Of a DNA stretch of 64,000 nt, positions 23,939 to 33,894 are shown piece after piece. How positions within the stretch are numbered: the first letter of the stretch is position 1; each line of letters starts with the position of its first letter. The DNA is from Glandiceps talaboti (Eukaryota; Hemichordata; Enteropneusta; Spengelidae), in the NCBI RefSeq assembly GCF_964340395.1, contig NC_135555.1, positions 7,234,431-7,298,430 on the forward strand, read 5' to 3'. The notes beneath the pieces were generated by a model. That model was not told the origin of the DNA. It saw nothing but the letters and a program-made list of their open reading frames with translations, and ran no database searches. The translations under genes and the position numbers were made by a program.

Positions 23939-25545
23939 GAGAAACACAAAATAGAACTGAACTGACATTTCGCATCACACAACTCGTCGAGTCGAGTTTT
24001 TAACTAACTAGAATACTGCAATGTGTTGGTTACAACTACCATGCACTCTTCGTAACAACTATAACATTTAACTTGGACTGGTCTGTGCTAGGAATGTACT
24101 GAAACATTCTCTCCGACATTCCTACGTAATTAACTTACCAATTGCTGCCTTGGTTAGTCTGTAGTTATCAGAAAGACTTCTTACGATCCTTGTGTTTCTA
24201 CCGAACTCAACCACTGCGACGTTTTCACGTAGTCCAGTTTGCGTAGCTGTTTGTTGAATACCGAGTAGGAATTCTGTGCCTGCTTTTTTCAGTTCCTTTA
24301 TCCCTCTGTTAGCCATGGAACCAGAGGTGTCCAGGCATAGGACAGTGTCCAGTGGCATTATTACGTCTGATGTACTTCGTTCCGGCACCTAAGATATAAA
24401 ATCGTCCATGATATATTGATATTTGCAATGTTTTCATATTCATTGAACTGTGAACCTGTTGACTTTTTATCTTGAGTCTTTCATTTTTGAATACGTAGAA
24501 ATCCAATGAACCTTTTGACCTCACTAAATGAAACGTCAACGCACTGCTGAATATCAGACCACTTTTGGCTGAAGTTAATACGCACGGTTGTCCGGACAAT
24601 AATATGTGATAATATGTACTGTCTTGAGCGCATATCATTACCACATTACGTACTGTTTGTACTGTCGTGATATGTATGGTGACATGCAGGAAGTAATGTT
24701 CTTATTTCCGACCAAATTAAACCAAGGGTGTGATAAATCAAGTTAACGTGGATTCTGTCAAAACTGTTCAGTATTTGACAAGTGTACGGGGATCAGCATG
24801 CAATCGACAGTGTATTCAAAATGTGTCATTCCCCTTTATAGTTACAAAGTGAAAGTGAAACTGTCCAGTAGAATATGGTATCACCTGCTGCGTCACATCT
24901 CAAAAAAATGAAAATGATACTTTTAATGTCACTCTCTCGCCTTGTGACGTATATAAGGATACAAATCCGATCTATTCCATTTATTGTTGGTTGTGCAAGT
25001 ATTTGCGACATGAAAAAAATGCACTAAGAAAGCTTTATTTGTAACCCATACTGTATTGTTTTTGACATAATTGAGTATTTACCAAATTAAACCCAAGGTA
25101 TGAAGTTTTAGTGCTAGTGGATCATGTGTTTGATATATGGTCTAAAGTAAATAAACTCTTTCGATATATTACCTACATGGGGTTGTGAGATCAACCAGGA
25201 AGTAAATGTTACCGCTAGGTACGGAACAGTGGTGCTGAATAAGACAGAAGTTCGGTTTTGTCGAACACATATACATGGAGTCTTTATGTGCAAGTATTAC
25301 AACTTGTATATAAAAATAACTGATCTCTCGAGCGTTGTGTTGTGTCGTTTATAAAACTTTTCAAGGTGACATGCAGTGGCAAGGAAATCAATGTGACGAA
25401 ATTTATATCGGTAGTATAAGCACAAAATAGAAAAGAGATAACAAGAAAAGACACTTACCACTTCTGAATTAGTACTTTAGTTTGTAGAGCAGTTTTGCTG
25501 TTGCGCACTAACGAGTTGTACAATTATTGTACACTACGTAGCCAG
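15377..25545 (-). CDS. VWA and MIB/HERC2 domain protein with C-terminal CaaX box
   Basis: Coding exons on the minus strand: 24388-24139 (ATG at 24358), 23434-23360, 22939-22869, 22461-22348, 22215-21960, 19665-19583, 18722-18657, 18245-18134, 18021-17945, 17525-17459, 16620-16529, 15993-15915, 15558-15377 (TGA). Phases agree at every joint, giving 497 residues. Residues 1 to about 170 are a VWA domain with the MIDAS ([21 protein letters not shown]). Two MIB/HERC2 repeats follow ([17 protein letters not shown]..., then [17 protein letters not shown]...). The tail ends DDSSCSVM, a CaaX box expected to be farnesylated. No signal peptide is present, so the protein is probably cytosolic and membrane-anchored. 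A non-coding first exon ends at 25459. MIB/HERC2 modules in mind bomb bind ligand tails; no RING or ankyrin is seen here, so ligase activity is not implied. Confidence 0.85.
15668..15748. repeat. (CTGT)n-(TTTG)n microsatellite
   Basis: A pure tetranucleotide run in the last intron of the VWA-MIB gene. Confidence 0.95.
15915..17525 (-). CDS. VWA-MIB gene: MIB/HERC2 repeat 2
   Basis: Exon 17525-17459 (...[11 protein letters not shown]), exon 16620-16529 ([20 protein letters not shown]) and exon 15993-15915 ([20 protein letters not shown]) form the second module. The intron between the first and second of these carries a duplicated GT-rich block. Confidence 0.88.
16126..16216. repeat. (CAGA)n microsatellite
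   Basis: More than 20 pure ACAG units in an intron of the VWA-MIB gene. Confidence 0.95.
16302..16440. mobile_element. Mutator-like MITE, copy 2
   Basis: A 139-bp element, reverse-complement relative of 11767-11925, with ends TAGTCTTGCTGCTAGAC and GTCTAGCAGATAGACTA. It is flanked by the 9-bp direct repeat GAGTGACAC (16293-16301 and 16441-16449). It lies in an intron of the VWA-MIB gene. Confidence 0.78.
16645..17240. repeat. Duplicated 186-bp block and GT-rich tract
   Basis: The sequence from ATTTCACGTATAATTTAG through the GT run is repeated about 186 bp later (16645-16830 and 16831-17003). A degenerate GT/GGT-rich tract continues to 17240. The long open frames here are low-complexity artefacts. 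Confidence 0.85.
17836..17931. repeat. (CT)n microsatellite
   Basis: A nearly pure CT tract ends about 15 bases beyond the donor of the exon ending at 17945. On the gene strand it is a GA tract near the start of the intron. Confidence 0.95.
17945..18245 (-). CDS. VWA-MIB gene: MIB/HERC2 repeat 1
   Basis: Exon 18245-18134 reads [20 protein letters not shown] and exon 18021-17945 reads [20 protein letters not shown]. Together they make a full MIB/HERC2 module (GxRVxRGxDWxWGxQDG ... VxWDxGxxNxYRxG). A mild oddity is that the intron next to the module holds a long (CT)n tract at 17836-17931. Confidence 0.9.
19197..19270. repeat. (TTG)n microsatellite
   Basis: A TTG run, with interruptions, in an intron of the VWA-MIB gene. 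Confidence 0.92.
19866..21729. mobile_element. Older MITE interrupted by the foldback element
   Basis: The left end AAACATTGGTGGCGCTC (19866-19882) and the complement of the right end GAGCGCCCCCAACGTTT (21713-21729) match at 15 of 17 positions. Without the foldback insert the element would be about 230 bp. Its ends resemble those of 48308-48564. Confidence 0.5.
19956..21585. mobile_element. Long foldback (inverted-repeat) transposon, 1.63 kb
   Basis: Two arms of about 0.8 kb (19956 to about 20800 and about 20985 to 21585) are reverse complements and meet at a (GTT)n centre (20826-20876). Both ends are TATGGGAAGCCG-like. A 6-bp direct repeat ATACTG (19950-19955 and 21586-21591) borders it, consistent with a target duplication. 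Open frames in each arm are mirror copies and show no known transposase. Arms contain poly-T/poly-A tracts and small nested palindromes around 20280-20330 and 21215-21280. It sits in an intron of the VWA-MIB gene. Confidence 0.85.
21960..22215 (-). CDS. VWA-MIB gene: post-VWA exon
   Basis: The exon encodes 85 residues, including [20 protein letters not shown] and [17 protein letters not shown]. It is helical in character and follows the VWA core. I do not recognise a separate domain. Confidence 0.85.
22348..23434 (-). CDS. VWA-MIB gene: rest of VWA domain
   Basis: Exon 23434-23360 encodes [20 protein letters not shown] with the MIDAS Thr. Exon 22939-22869 encodes [20 protein letters not shown] plus GRPD, the core strand with MIDAS Asp. 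Exon 22461-22348 encodes [20 protein letters not shown] followed by [18 protein letters not shown], the last strand. The acceptor of 22939 is a NAGNAG tandem that could add one Gly. Confidence 0.87.
23003..23164. repeat. (CA)n-(CATA)n compound microsatellite
   Basis: CA, CACG, CACC and CATA blocks follow one another in an intron of the VWA gene. Confidence 0.95.
23465..23500. repeat. Perfect 36-bp palindrome
   Basis: Arms start CATAGACCCTCCACCAAC and meet at AACGTT, giving 18 bp per arm with no loop. It is related to hairpins at 30664-30692 and 41831-41874. Confidence 0.85.
23841..23940. repeat. (CGT)n/(TTG)n compound trinucleotide repeat
   Basis: TCG, GAAGTC and a long TTG run in the intron between the first two coding VWA exons. 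Confidence 0.93.
24139..24388 (-). CDS. VWA-MIB gene: first coding exon, MIDAS part 1
   Basis: The acceptor TTAG precedes GTGCCG. The first in-frame ATG is at 24358 ([15 protein letters not shown]), and an in-frame TAA lies upstream in the 5' exon. DxSxS of the metal-ion-dependent adhesion site is intact. The donor is GTAAGT in phase 1. Confidence 0.88.
25459..25545 (-). other. Probable 5' non-coding exon of the VWA-MIB gene
   Basis: It lies about 30 nt downstream of a TATA box and ends in a good donor (GTG|GTAAGTG) at 25459. It carries no ATG in the frame used downstream, and that frame is closed by TAA, so translation should start in the next exon. The start position is estimated from TATA spacing only. 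Confidence 0.55.
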
Positions 25546-25566
25546 TATACGAATGATGACATCACT

Positions 25567-25579
25567 CTCTATATATAGA
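25567..25579 (-). promoter_or_regulatory. TATA box of the VWA-MIB gene
   Basis: CTATATATAGAG on the minus strand, at the expected distance above the inferred non-coding first exon. Confidence 0.55.
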
Positions 25580-25599
25580 TAGCCTCGTTCTCACCAGTC

Positions 25600-26558
25600 T
25601 TTAGTATATTAGTAGAATGGGAATATTTATATATACCATCAGAGTCACTATCATTCATATACAAAGCATAAAGCAATGTATGTCCAAATACACAGTTACA
25701 AAATGCAAATTACAACAACTGTCCCTTTCACAGTTGTTCGTAGTCAGGCAGATCATAAGTCCACATTTTAGTCCGACGAAAATATATTATATTGGAGATA
25801 TTTGCTTGTCTTCTTCTCCTTTTAAATGCCATGTACTTACAGATATCCAGACACTAAACAAATCTAGCCCTGGCGATATTTAATTTAAAAGCATGGAAGT
25901 AAAACTAGTTTAAATATGTTGAATCATTCCACTAAAGTATGTTATCGTGCAATTGTTGTTAGACACGTCACTAGATGTGTCTGTGAGATCAATGGCCCCT
26001 CCCCTTCATTTCAATTTGGTTGTACTATATACAAGATTAGAAAAAATGCGAGAACAAAACAATACAAATATTTCACTTCTCTTTTTCCGAATTCTGTACG
26101 AGCGACATTTTGTTCAAATATAAATTAAACTCTTATCATAATGATTGAGTTCAAGGAGACAAGTCCAAGCATTGAAATTTCATTATGTCATCGATCATGC
26201 ACTAACAGCTGGACTGATAATAGTTTTCTCAACGAACCAAGCTATGGTATCACTAGATAGGTTCACAGATGGGGTCATTTTGTTGCATATTATATCATGG
26301 CATCGCCCAAAATGACTTTCTTTCTTGCTTTCTGTTTTTAAACGTGAACAAAACAGAGGAAATACTCCTAGATTGCCATAGAGGGCCACATCTACATAAA
26401 CCTGACGTGGCGTGAATAAACCAGGAGGTTGAATGAAGTAATACTTTCTAACATCAAATCACGAACGCCCACAACCCCCACACACACATACACACATACA
26501 CACAAGCACGCACGCCCACACGCACGCACGCACGCACGCACACAAACACACACAGACA

Positions 26559-26606
<48 letters not shown>

Positions 26607-27468
26607 TACATACATACATACATACATACATACATACATACATACATACATACATACATACATACATACATACATACACTCCCGTCATGGTACGTCGGAT
26701 GGATAAATTGAGTCATGGTGATCGACTGAGTGGCTGGCTGGCTTGGAATCTACATGTTAATGTTAAAGCCTTAATAAGCTTCTTCCATGTGTTAATGAAT
26801 GACTAAATAAAACTATTTTAACAAGTTTTAACCATCACTGTCAGTCTAGTTGTATGAATGGGGACCTGGTAGGACAGAGGTTTCGTTTTAATTCTATTTT
26901 TATAGAGGGCAGTATGTCGATATAGGATATTCTGTGTCAGGGAATTAACATTTTATAATCATGGTTAAATCATAACAATTCTTGGAAAAGGTGCTTCACA
27001 TACATAAGCAACATAAAGTTATGAATTCGAAGAAATGCAAAACTTAGAAGAACTTTAAAATAAGTCCAGCTCCAGGAAATAAAAAGAAGTTAGATTTAAA
27101 TTATAAATAGTTTTAAGGTCATTAGATAACTGATAGTTATCATGAGTACACGTCAGAGAACATTTACTACATTTACACGCCGATGATTTAAATCTGTCGC
27201 ATGTATTTCTCGTCTAATATCAGGAATTAGTGGATTCTTCAGACCTAAAGTGGCCCGAGTTGATTCCAAGTGTACGAGGTAGCAAAATAGAACTGTCTAT
27301 AGATTTGAGTAGTTCATCATTTACTCACTTTACTGGCTTCTCAGTTCTTCATTCATTCACCAGCTTCTAAACTCACTCTCCTTATACTTGCTCCAAGATG
27401 ACTTACTACGCCAATCAAACATAAGAAACAACTACACACCTGAGTTGTATGCATGGGAAGCTATAACA
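25600..27468. other. Intergenic region
   Basis: No supported gene. Open frames at 25617-26128 lack homology or splice context. A large CA/CATA microsatellite occupies 26478-26677. Confidence 0.6.
26478..26677. repeat. (CA)n-(CATA)n compound microsatellite
   Basis: About 200 bp of CA, CACG and CATA units. Reading frames across it on both strands are artefacts. Confidence 0.95.
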
Positions 27469-27474
27469 TTTATT
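27469..27474 (-). terminator. Possible poly(A) signal of the peptide precursor gene
   Basis: This is the first AATAAA I found on the minus strand below the stop codon, about 500 nt downstream. Confidence 0.35.
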
Positions 27475-27975
27475 CAATTTAAAACCTTCACATATCTATG
27501 TAATTATAAAGTTTCTTGCTAGAAGTAAGTATATATAGTTACCGCTACCTTAGTGAGTTATTCATATTCAAAGATTTAGTGTACGGTATGGTTGCAAAGC
27601 AGATCAACTTTAGTAAAATGGGTGTTTTGTATGTAAAATGCAAGCTGTCCTTTTAATCCGATCTTTTGAAATAGAACATTGTCTGTATGTAAGTTTTTCC
27701 TGTTCCTGCAAACCCTAAACGGCATCTATATCTATACATTGTGAGGATGTAACTAAAAAAACGTTGTTTCATTTCGTACTGTCTTCATTGGTGTGTGGGG
27801 TGGGTGATGGGATTGTAAAGAGATGAAAAAAAATATATGTGTTCTTATCCATAGTCTTTGATAATGTAACTACTGAAACGCAAAGTATGTTATCCATCAA
27901 GAAATGGCGTTTCTCTCATATGAATTCAAGGACTTCATGGTTGATTTTCTTTTCGAATCTGCAGTCTGTAAAATC

Positions 27976-28001
27976 CTAAGTACAAAGACTTTTCCAGCAC
28001 T
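27976..28001 (-). CDS. Peptide precursor exon 3: CWKSLCT and stop
   Basis: Acceptor TTTTGCAG; the split codon completes the second Lys of KK, then CWKSLCT and TAG. The coding part is only 26 nt, so it rests on the phase match, the acceptor and the peptide-like end. Confidence 0.55.
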
Positions 28002-28609
28002 CTGCAAAATATAAATGAAAGTTATATCATTACATATTTTCAGAACCTTATTCATCCGCACATTTCAAGTGTTCAATAAATTGAATATAACATGAGATAT
28101 GTCGAGTCGCTTTACCGTAACATTGTGTCGTGTGATGTTATTTTATTGATATGTTCTTTCGTAGATCCATTATTTTCTTGATTTTTGAGCAAAAGATAGG
28201 AGCAAAAATATATTCTTTACCAGTAAAATCAAAAGTATCAGATTAGTGACATAAGTACTTTGGGGTTATCCTTCTGTCTCAAAATGTGATCGTTTCCGAT
28301 TTAGATGTACTGTGCAATCAATAAAAAAATCTTCACTATTCAGATGGTCCCTGATATAGTAACTATATCATCTTTACCCTCATCAGACAAGTATATTAAA
28401 CAGAAAAGTGTTGTAATATGTCACTATGAATGTGATATTGTATGCTACAGTGTGAATATCAACAAAGAAAAACATGTTACTTAAAGTAGCACATTAGGTC
28501 TGAACGTTCTACTGTGTGCATTATGTGCATTATGGTGAAATTGTCATTATATTGGCAACATGGTCGAAGAAAAACAGTATTGGTAAAAATAATGAAAATA
28601 CATTAATTA

Positions 28610-28690
<81 letters not shown>

Positions 28691-30205
28691 AGGATAAGGA
28701 GAACGTTACTTTTTTGTGGTGGCACATAATCTTTCTGCTTCAGTAACAATTCCTCTATGTCTTCTAGCAATTGTTTTTCATTGTCGTCTGTTTCATACTT
28801 CTAGAATAATCAAAAAGAAACGTGTACATTGGAGATGTTGAAAGAGTGTACGTGATGCTTCGAAAATTCAAATGCACACCTTAAGCTTGAATTACAAATT
28901 GCCCTTGAAAGGTATAAGTAAAGATTAATTCATATTAGAGTACCGTTGTACTACATAGAATACGCCCCAACAATAAAATCGCAAACTTTCGGTGTGACTT
29001 TAAAAGTAAACCAATTCATAATTAAAGTCAAGAAAAATAATCCACCGGTGGTTACCGTACACTCTTTTGACATAGAGGTAAAAAAATACATAAGCGTTTT
29101 TAGAGTCCAGTGTATGGTGGCTAACCGTGTTAACTCTATGGAAAAATAAAGACTGTCAGCTATTTACAAGGAAAAGAAGAGAGTGGGCGACTTAATTTCT
29201 AGTATCATAATTTCAAAAGCACCAACACAAGTTCAAACGTTCATAAGGCAAACGTTTGGACTGATTTGAACAACTTTGATATTTAAGGAAATTGGTCCGG
29301 ACACCTTAGTGAGAACATCGAGTCGTTTCATTGTATATTACAGTAAAAGAGGACAAAAACAAACTTTGGAATCCGACTGCCATAAATCAGTTTATATGTA
29401 AAACGCCCAACCCGGGGTTGTTCTAATGGATTCCATCATCAACACTCCACGGTTTTATCTTGACGAATTTCTGGCTAAACTAGTTGATATTTCGCAGCCG
29501 TTTACACTTGCACGAAAACTCTTTTTAGGTTAGAAAATGGACGGTTTGATGCCTATACGAGACCCTTGAAACTTGACATTTGGACCATTGAAACGGCACT
29601 GAATTGCAACAATTACAGGAGTCCTGAAACGCTAACGGTATTGAAACCCGGTCTAAACTCGTTGGGCGATTGACTATGTACTCTTTTTGCATATGGGTCG
29701 GTGGCCTAGTAAAGTAATAAAACCTTATACTCTATATACTCTGACTATAAAGTTTTCTTTCTACCTTATGTTTGTAAACGTTTTACCCCAGTAGACCCAC
29801 GGGGATGTAGAACTGTAGAATGATGACGTGTAAACAGGGCAAATATCTGGTATCAAATGTGTTGCTGTACAAGAAAGTTACACGTGGGTTTTTGTGGAGG
29901 TTTTGGAGGGGGTTGAGGGGGTGAGCTATCTCTTTTTCGTCTGAACACAAGGAGTAGAAACGACTAATAGTATATAGATGTACGCAACATGCATGTCACT
30001 ATAGCTAACGAATATAACTTTGCTGATATGCAGATGGCTAGAAAGTGACGTTAGATGGTTCATCACCGTTCTCTAAACTGTTCAAGTATAATGTACTTAC
30101 AGAATCATCTCCGGATCTGTGCCCACTATCATCACCGTCTATTCTTGCAGCTCTTCCCACTGTCACCAATACAACGAGAACAGTAAATGCTAGGACGTAA
30201 TTCAT
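27976..30205 (-). CDS. Small secreted precursor, candidate cyclic neuropeptide ending CWKSLCT
   Basis: Three coding exons: 30205-30101, 28800-28710, 28001-27976 (TAG). Frame phases are 0 then 1 and join cleanly, giving 73 residues. Residues 1-20 form a signal peptide (MNYVLAFTVLVVLVTVGRA). An acidic spacer follows (RIDGDDSGHRSGDDS, then ETDDNEKQLLEDIEELLL). The protein ends DYVPPQ-KK-CWKSLCT: a dibasic site, a six-residue ring closed by two Cys, and one more residue. Somatostatin and urotensin II precursors also carry a disulphide peptide with a Trp-Lys core at the extreme C-terminus, and the urotensin II ring is also six residues. What I see is the frame, signal, KK and Cys ring; the peptide role is inferred. 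A TATA box lies at 30303-30311 and an AATAAA at 27469-27474. Confidence 0.6.
28612..28689. repeat. (CT)n microsatellite
   Basis: A pure CT tract of about 38 units near the start of intron 2 of the peptide precursor gene (GA on the gene strand). Confidence 0.95.
28710..28800 (-). CDS. Peptide precursor exon 2: acidic spacer
   Basis: The exon has 91 nt, acceptor TTCTAG and donor A|GTAACG, phase 0 to 1. It encodes KYETDDNEKQLLEDIEELLL then KQKDYVPPQK. A (GA)n tract on the gene strand begins about 20 bases past the donor. Confidence 0.6.
28858..29085 (+). repeat. 230-bp dispersed repeat, copy 1
   Basis: Direct repeat of 32188-32420, sharing TACTACATAGAATACGCCCC and CGGTGTGACTTTAA with several small indels. 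Copy 1 lies in the first intron of the peptide gene. Confidence 0.8.
30101..30205 (-). CDS. Peptide precursor exon 1: signal peptide
   Basis: ATG in the context GAAACCATGA opens 35 codons up to a GTAAGT donor. The hydrophobic core and small residues before the cut (VGRA) suit signal peptidase. The ATG lies about 75 nt below the expected transcription start. Confidence 0.75.
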
Positions 30206-30302
30206 GGTTTCAGTACGGTGATCGCAAGGCAAAGATGGTAGGCAAAATTCTTGTAGGTCTGGAAAGCAGTAGGCAAGTCTGTACAGAAATGGGAAATCGT
30301 TG

Positions 30303-30311
30303 CTTTTTATA
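30303..30311 (-). promoter_or_regulatory. TATA box of the peptide precursor gene
   Basis: TATAAAAAG on the minus strand, about 100 bases above the ATG. This is a strong match and supports exon 1 as a true first exon. Confidence 0.65.
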
Positions 30312-30663
30312 TCAATTTAGTATGTTGTCTCTTAGATTGACACGTGTCTGCGTAGACGTGTCTTTATTACATTACGGTTGTTTGTTGAATAGACCACAAT
30401 GTTGTCATTGTAATGGATATATAGAGGGACGCAAAACGACCAATGCATATTATTCACTACAATTATTATTACTTTTAATTACGAACCCAATTTGGTATAA
30501 AACGTGTAGTTGTCAACCTAAACTTTGAAACCTAAAGTGCTTCTAATTGAGGAAGAATTTATGGTGGTATTTTTAATGACGTTCTTCTACATTTATTGCT
30601 TTAGACATCTTTACGTCACAACCTCAAACGTGTGGCGGACTTAGCCTTTAGTTCTTATTTAAA

Positions 30664-30692
30664 CCATAGACCCTACACGAAAGGATCTATGC
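30664..30692. repeat. CATAGACC-family hairpin
   Basis: ACCATAGACCCT ... AGGATCTATGCTT, an imperfect short inverted repeat matching the end sequences of the palindrome at 23465-23500. Confidence 0.5.
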
Positions 30693-32187
30693 TTAAACCT
30701 GCACTAGCTGTAACTGGGATAATATTTTCATCAGAAAACCAAAAGTATATTCACTGAAAATTGTTAAAATGTCAACAATTAGACACTGTATATGTAAATT
30801 ATATGTAAATTAGAGATCTATTTTACATTTAAGTAGTACCGTAATAAGTTGAAATCATGATTCATCGAGGGCGCTTATTTTTTGGTGCGTACCAAAAAAT
30901 TGATTTGACTGGATATATTGCGCCATATTATGTGTACTGCTACACAAATACATTTACGCACAAGTTATTCAATACTGTTCAGAGTGTGTGATATTGCGAT
31001 TAAATCATTTCTATTAATAAAGCTTTAAAAAAAACTTTCTAGTTGCGACTAGTGTAGCTGTCATGGTAACGAGGCAAGGACGTTTAACAAAATTTAAAAA
31101 ATGTCAAACTTTTGTAATTGTCATTCTGGATATAACTATTAAAATACTGCTTATAATGCTGCTTGTTTGTTTGTGGTTGGTTGGTTGGTTGGTTGGTACA
31201 GTTTCCAGACCAGATTCTATCGACAGCAAGGTACACCCAAAACCATGTTACAGTTATGTCAGACACACTCAGTCTTATACGAGAAACACTAATTTACATT
31301 ATCTTATTCCATTATTGTATTCCGTTTCAGTTTTGAACTAGTCTATTTAATTGCCAAAAAAAATTGTAAAAAAAAAAAAAAAAAAATACCTTGGACTGAA
31401 TTTCTGACTGGTTTCGCATCTCAATGGACTTCAAAGTTTATCAATGAGTTTGTGTCAAATTTCCGTGTTACGAAAGTATTTAAATACTTTAAATTTCATT
31501 CTGTCAAACCCTATCAATAAACAATCAGTGCTAGTTAGACCTCAAGATAAGTTTTTATCTCATGAGAACTAAAGATTCGAAATGTGATATATAATCAAAT
31601 GTTGGGAAGAAAGTTGAACAGTAAACTTTCCGGGTACATTGTAGATCGTATAGTATATTTTCAGCGTCAGTGTGAAAAAGAATGCAATTGCCACTTGAAC
31701 AACACTATAGCGAAAACACAATTTGATGATACACAAGTACCGGTCGCCTAGACATGGCAACTGCACGTTTTTTATCTTCAAAAGAAAGTTTTGAATATTG
31801 AATTGTTCGGATACTTTAGTACCATACTCATTAATCTCAAGGGCTTCGATTGTTTGACAAGATACATCTAATAACGATAATGATGATAGTGAATGAATTG
31901 CTGTACAGTTGTCATCTATTCATATTATCGTACATAATTGCATCATTTTAATTGTGCTATCTATTCAGAACTTTATCAAAAGAGATATGGTTTTCACTGA
32001 TTACAGATGCCATTTAGCAATAAATAGCATTGTACAATGTATTTTTAATGAGTGCGATCGACTTCGGCGATGAGAAGCGCCCTCTAGCGCTCTCCCAAAG
32101 AGTGTCGAACGTATACCTACTGTAAAGTGTCTCCACAATTGATTTTCAGAAATGTTACTATACTTCTTGAAATGGGGGGGCTACCCC

Positions 32188-32420
32188 ATTCGAAAATTTA
32201 AATACACACCTTGAATTACAAATTGTGTAGCCCTTGAAAGGTATATGTAAAGATGAATTAAAATTAGAGTACCGTAGTACTACATAGAATACGCCCCAAC
32301 AATAAAATCACAAACTGTCGGTGTGACTTTAATAGTCAAGAAACCTCCAACCAATCCATAATTCAAGTCAAGAAAAGTAATCCATCGGTGGTCGCCGTGC
32401 ACACTTTTGACATATCGCTT
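32188..32420 (+). repeat. 230-bp dispersed repeat, copy 2
   Basis: Counterpart of 28858-29085 in the same orientation. It carries a small insertion around AAGAAACCTCC relative to copy 1. Confidence 0.8.
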
Positions 32421-33000
32421 GGAGCAGGTTCTACATATAAGGCTGTACACGGTGTTCTTCATGTTCGGTATATCGATTTTTCGTTCATTTATTTAATCCT
32501 GTCTTCTCGTTCTTTGATGATGGGGAAGGATATCAGATAACGAAAGATACAATGTGTCCAGTACGTTCAAGACAGTGTTGATGATGAAATTATCTTTATT
32601 ATTCCACAGCATTTATCATAGCAAATCCGTGTTCGTAACACAGGTTCAGTATAGTTGAAAGGGAAAAAACAATTTAACCGTTATCAAAATCTAGTCTAAC
32701 CCTTGCATGATATTGTAAACTTTTGAAGAAAATAAAGCACCTCTTTTGATTAAAGCTGTTCTTGTTCAGCTTTTTCTGTTATTTGTTCTGCTTATTCTTC
32801 TGAAATGTAGTATCACTTCTTGCCTTCCATGACTGGGTGGAAAGATAGGTAAACTCTAGGACGTATTCATCTATATAACAAAGCAAACTGTATCCTAGTC
32901 CGATCCTGTCATAAATGTATATGTACTTCCAAACAAATTACTCAGTGGTGGCGAAAGTGTGTAAGCTTAAATCACCTCCTTGCAGTGGTAGTGTGCAATA

Positions 33001-33215
33001 AGTCTGTAGTAGTAAGTAGTGCTATGAATACTAAGCCAGTATGTAGTAGTATGTAGTGCTACGAATATAAAGCCAGTATGTAGTAGTATATAGTGCTATG
33101 AATACAAAGCCAGTGTGTAGTAGTATATAGTGCTATGAATACAAAGCCAGTCTGTAGTAGTAAGTAGTGCTATGAATTCAAAGCCAGTATGTAGTAGTAT
33201 GTAGTGCTATGAATA
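33001..33215. repeat. 37-bp minisatellite
   Basis: About six copies of a unit containing GTAGTGCTATGAATA and AAAGCCAGT, just past the stop codon of the GRAM-like gene. They may lie in its 3' UTR. Confidence 0.9.
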
Positions 33216-33308
33216 TAAAACATGAATGACTGAAAATGAAACTGTTTCGGTGAGGGTATACTGAGAGTCAAACTAATAATCCCGTAATGCTCCCGTTCAA
33301 GTTCAAGT

Positions 33309-33596
33309 TCACATGAGAAGAGACAGCATCTGTGAGACAGCCGCCTGACGTTTGGAGTCAGACAGTGTAGATATCCGTACAGGTGCAAGGTCAAGTTTAT
33401 TCAGGTTTGGGGCATGTCGTTCCATCTCAACCAGAAAGCTGCTGACGAAGGAGAGCCGCATGGACGGATCAAAATGAATCTTTACCATCATTCTCTTTCC
33501 CCAGGGTGGTACCAGTGTTCCTATGGTAACGCATCTTTCATTGTAACTCTCTGTGGCAATGAAATCTCCACCCCACTGTTTCATACAACAATCGAT
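33309..33596 (-). CDS. Last exon of the GRAM-like gene
   Basis: 96 codons including stop, acceptor TTTACAG, phase 0. It contains GTLVPPWGKRMMVKIHFDPS and ends VSQMLSLLM. A plus-strand open frame over it is a shadow. Confidence 0.78.
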   Translation of the reverse strand: MDCCMKQWGGDFIATESYNERCVTIGTLVPPWGKRMMVKIHFDPSMRLSFVSSFLVEMERHAPNLNKLDLAPVRISTLSDSKRQAAVSQMLSLLM

Positions 33597-33787
33597 CTGT
33601 AAATGAAAACTAATAATTAGTTTGACCAACTAGATGTGTATTGATAAGATTGTGTCTCACTTTTTGGTTGTCAATGGGATGCTGTACACAAGTAATTAAA
33701 ATTTCGACATTTGATTCCTTTAGAGCGGTCAATCTTTCTCGCGTAACAACCCTTGTCACTGAGAATAGTCCATTTGCGAAGATGACT

Positions 33788-33836
<49 letters not shown>

Positions 33837-33853
33837 ATGATGATGGTGATGAT

Positions 33854-33894
<41 letters not shown>

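Larger units (their letters stand above)
30320..33300. other. Intergenic region
   Basis: No gene seen. It holds a small hairpin of the CATAGACC family (30664-30692), a 22-bp palindrome around 30876-30897, copy 2 of the 230-bp repeat and a 37-bp minisatellite. An AATAAA on the minus strand near 32594 could end the upstream GRAM-like transcript. Confidence 0.55.

Noticed and set aside
27936-28001. Reading exon 3 of the peptide gene in phase 0 (SAGKVFVLRILQTADSK...)
   Set aside because: Exon 2 has one base left over after counting its six A residues, so phase 0 is not allowed; phase 1 gives KCWKSLCT and stop.
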